Source: Callipepla californica brunnescens
Lineage: Eukaryota > Chordata > Aves > Galliformes > Odontophoridae
Reading direction: 5' to 3'
Length of the DNA: 64,000 bases
Assembly (NCBI GenBank): GCA_023055505.1
Contig: JALIRH010000026.1
Span: forward strand, 6,897,591-6,961,590
A program made the translations under genes and the position numbers. The stretch's first letter is position 1, and each line of letters opens with the position of its first letter. Below are positions 63,333 to 64,000 of this stretch, one piece after another. The notes beneath the pieces were generated by a model. The model was not told where the DNA came from, made no database searches, and was given only the letters and a program-made list of their open reading frames with translations.

Positions 63333-63482
63333 TCATAGAATGGTGTGAGCTGGAAAGGACATCAAAGCCCAGCCAGCCTCACCCCCTTGCTGTCCCCCAC
63401 CAGCTCAGGCTGCCCAGAACCCCATACAGCCTGATCTTGAGTGGCTCCAGAGATGCGGCATCCCTAAACTGTTCTCTAAACT
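63333..63482 (-). repeat. CR1 3' fragment, reverse orientation
   Basis: TTCATAGAATGGTGTGAGCT, GGACATCAAAGCCCAGCCAG, GCTCAGGCTGCCCAGAACCC and CTTGAGTGGCTCCAGAGATG are the reverse complement of CR1 3' UTR sequence. Confidence 0.88.
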
Positions 63483-64000
63483 TGCCTTAGCAGGAGAAAT
63501 GTATAAATTGAGATTATTGGCTACAGTGTGATTACATTGCTTGAAACACATACATGAAGAGATGAAAGTGTACTGTGATTTACTCAACTTCAAAATGCCA
63601 ACAGAGCCTGTATTAATGATACTTTTGATAGTCAACTGCATTGGTCTGCTGAACCCCACAGAAAGACCTCCAAGCTATGTAGGGCTGCATGAGTATGAAG
63701 ACTAGCTTAGCTGTTTGTTTTTATTATCAAGTATAGTAAATATAGCAACAGTTTAATACGTCTTGAATGCAGATAGTGCAGATAATTTTCTTTTTCCCGG
63801 TTATTGACTGTAGCAATACGTGGAGCCGGATTATACACTGATACAGATATGGTATCAAATCTAAATATCAAATACCGCAAGGAACTGCTTCTGCCCCCGC
63901 TGCACCGCCTATAGTTATCACAATAAAGGTTGAAGTCGTTCCTTCTCCCTCCCCACGCTCTCAAGTTTATGGCTTTCGCTTTAGATTTGCTGAAAACTTC

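Larger units (their letters stand above)
53701..64000. other. Upstream flank of TMEM154, intergenic
   Basis: No exon recognised. Contents are CR1 pieces at 58.58, 60.90, 61.84 and 63.33 kb, a TTTTA microsatellite at 59.76 kb, a 10-bp triplicate at 60.41 kb and a CpG-retaining block at 63.79-63.98 kb. Confidence 0.6.

Noticed and set aside
1..64000. CRISPR arrays, operons, bacterial promoters, phage or other prokaryotic systems
   Set aside because: No regularly spaced repeats and no compact gene arrays. The window is clearly vertebrate nuclear DNA.

Overview
The window is nuclear DNA from a bird, most likely a galliform (chicken-like). The case rests on several truncated CR1 LINE 3' ends that finish in the typical 'tctatgattctatg'-type tail, low gene density with intron-containing genes, and one GC-extreme vertebrate CpG island. 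No bacterial, phage or CRISPR-type content was seen, and most apparent open reading frames are chance.

The only protein-coding gene I can read exon by exon is TMEM154, on the minus strand from 53435 (ATG) to 44959 (stop). Five coding exons with matching splice phases join to 582 nt, a 193-residue type I membrane protein: signal peptide, Ser/Thr/Pro-rich acidic ectodomain, one membrane span near residues 101-124, and a strongly conserved cytoplasmic tail. The tail exons are too short to appear as ORFs and were found by eye from family motifs (ELGSENVK, EEDTPSVMEIEMEELDKW, ECLPT).

Layout: 1-23.3 kb is AT-rich non-coding DNA without recognisable exons. 22.96-24.32 kb is a dense CpG island with a minus-strand splice donor at 23310. 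Because FBXW7 lies beside TMEM154 in the same orientation in amniotes, the island is plausibly the FBXW7 promoter and first non-coding exon, and 1-23.3 kb its first intron; this is synteny-based inference, since no FBXW7 coding sequence is in the window. 24.3-44.9 kb is intergenic, with CR1 fragments and old LTR-like elements. 45-53.4 kb is TMEM154. 53.5-64 kb is its upstream flank, again with CR1 pieces and simple repeats.

The most unusual non-genic content is a family of LTR-like dispersed elements. A copy at 31.19-31.77 kb shares its body with an inverted relative at 3.67-4.06 kb, which carries a perfect 61-bp tandem duplication. It shares its other end with a relative at 43.14 kb. It also contains a tRNA-Glu-like sequence lacking the anticodon arm. 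An MIR/CORE-SINE-like fragment lies in TMEM154 intron 1. I found no convincing novel enzymatic or defence system.
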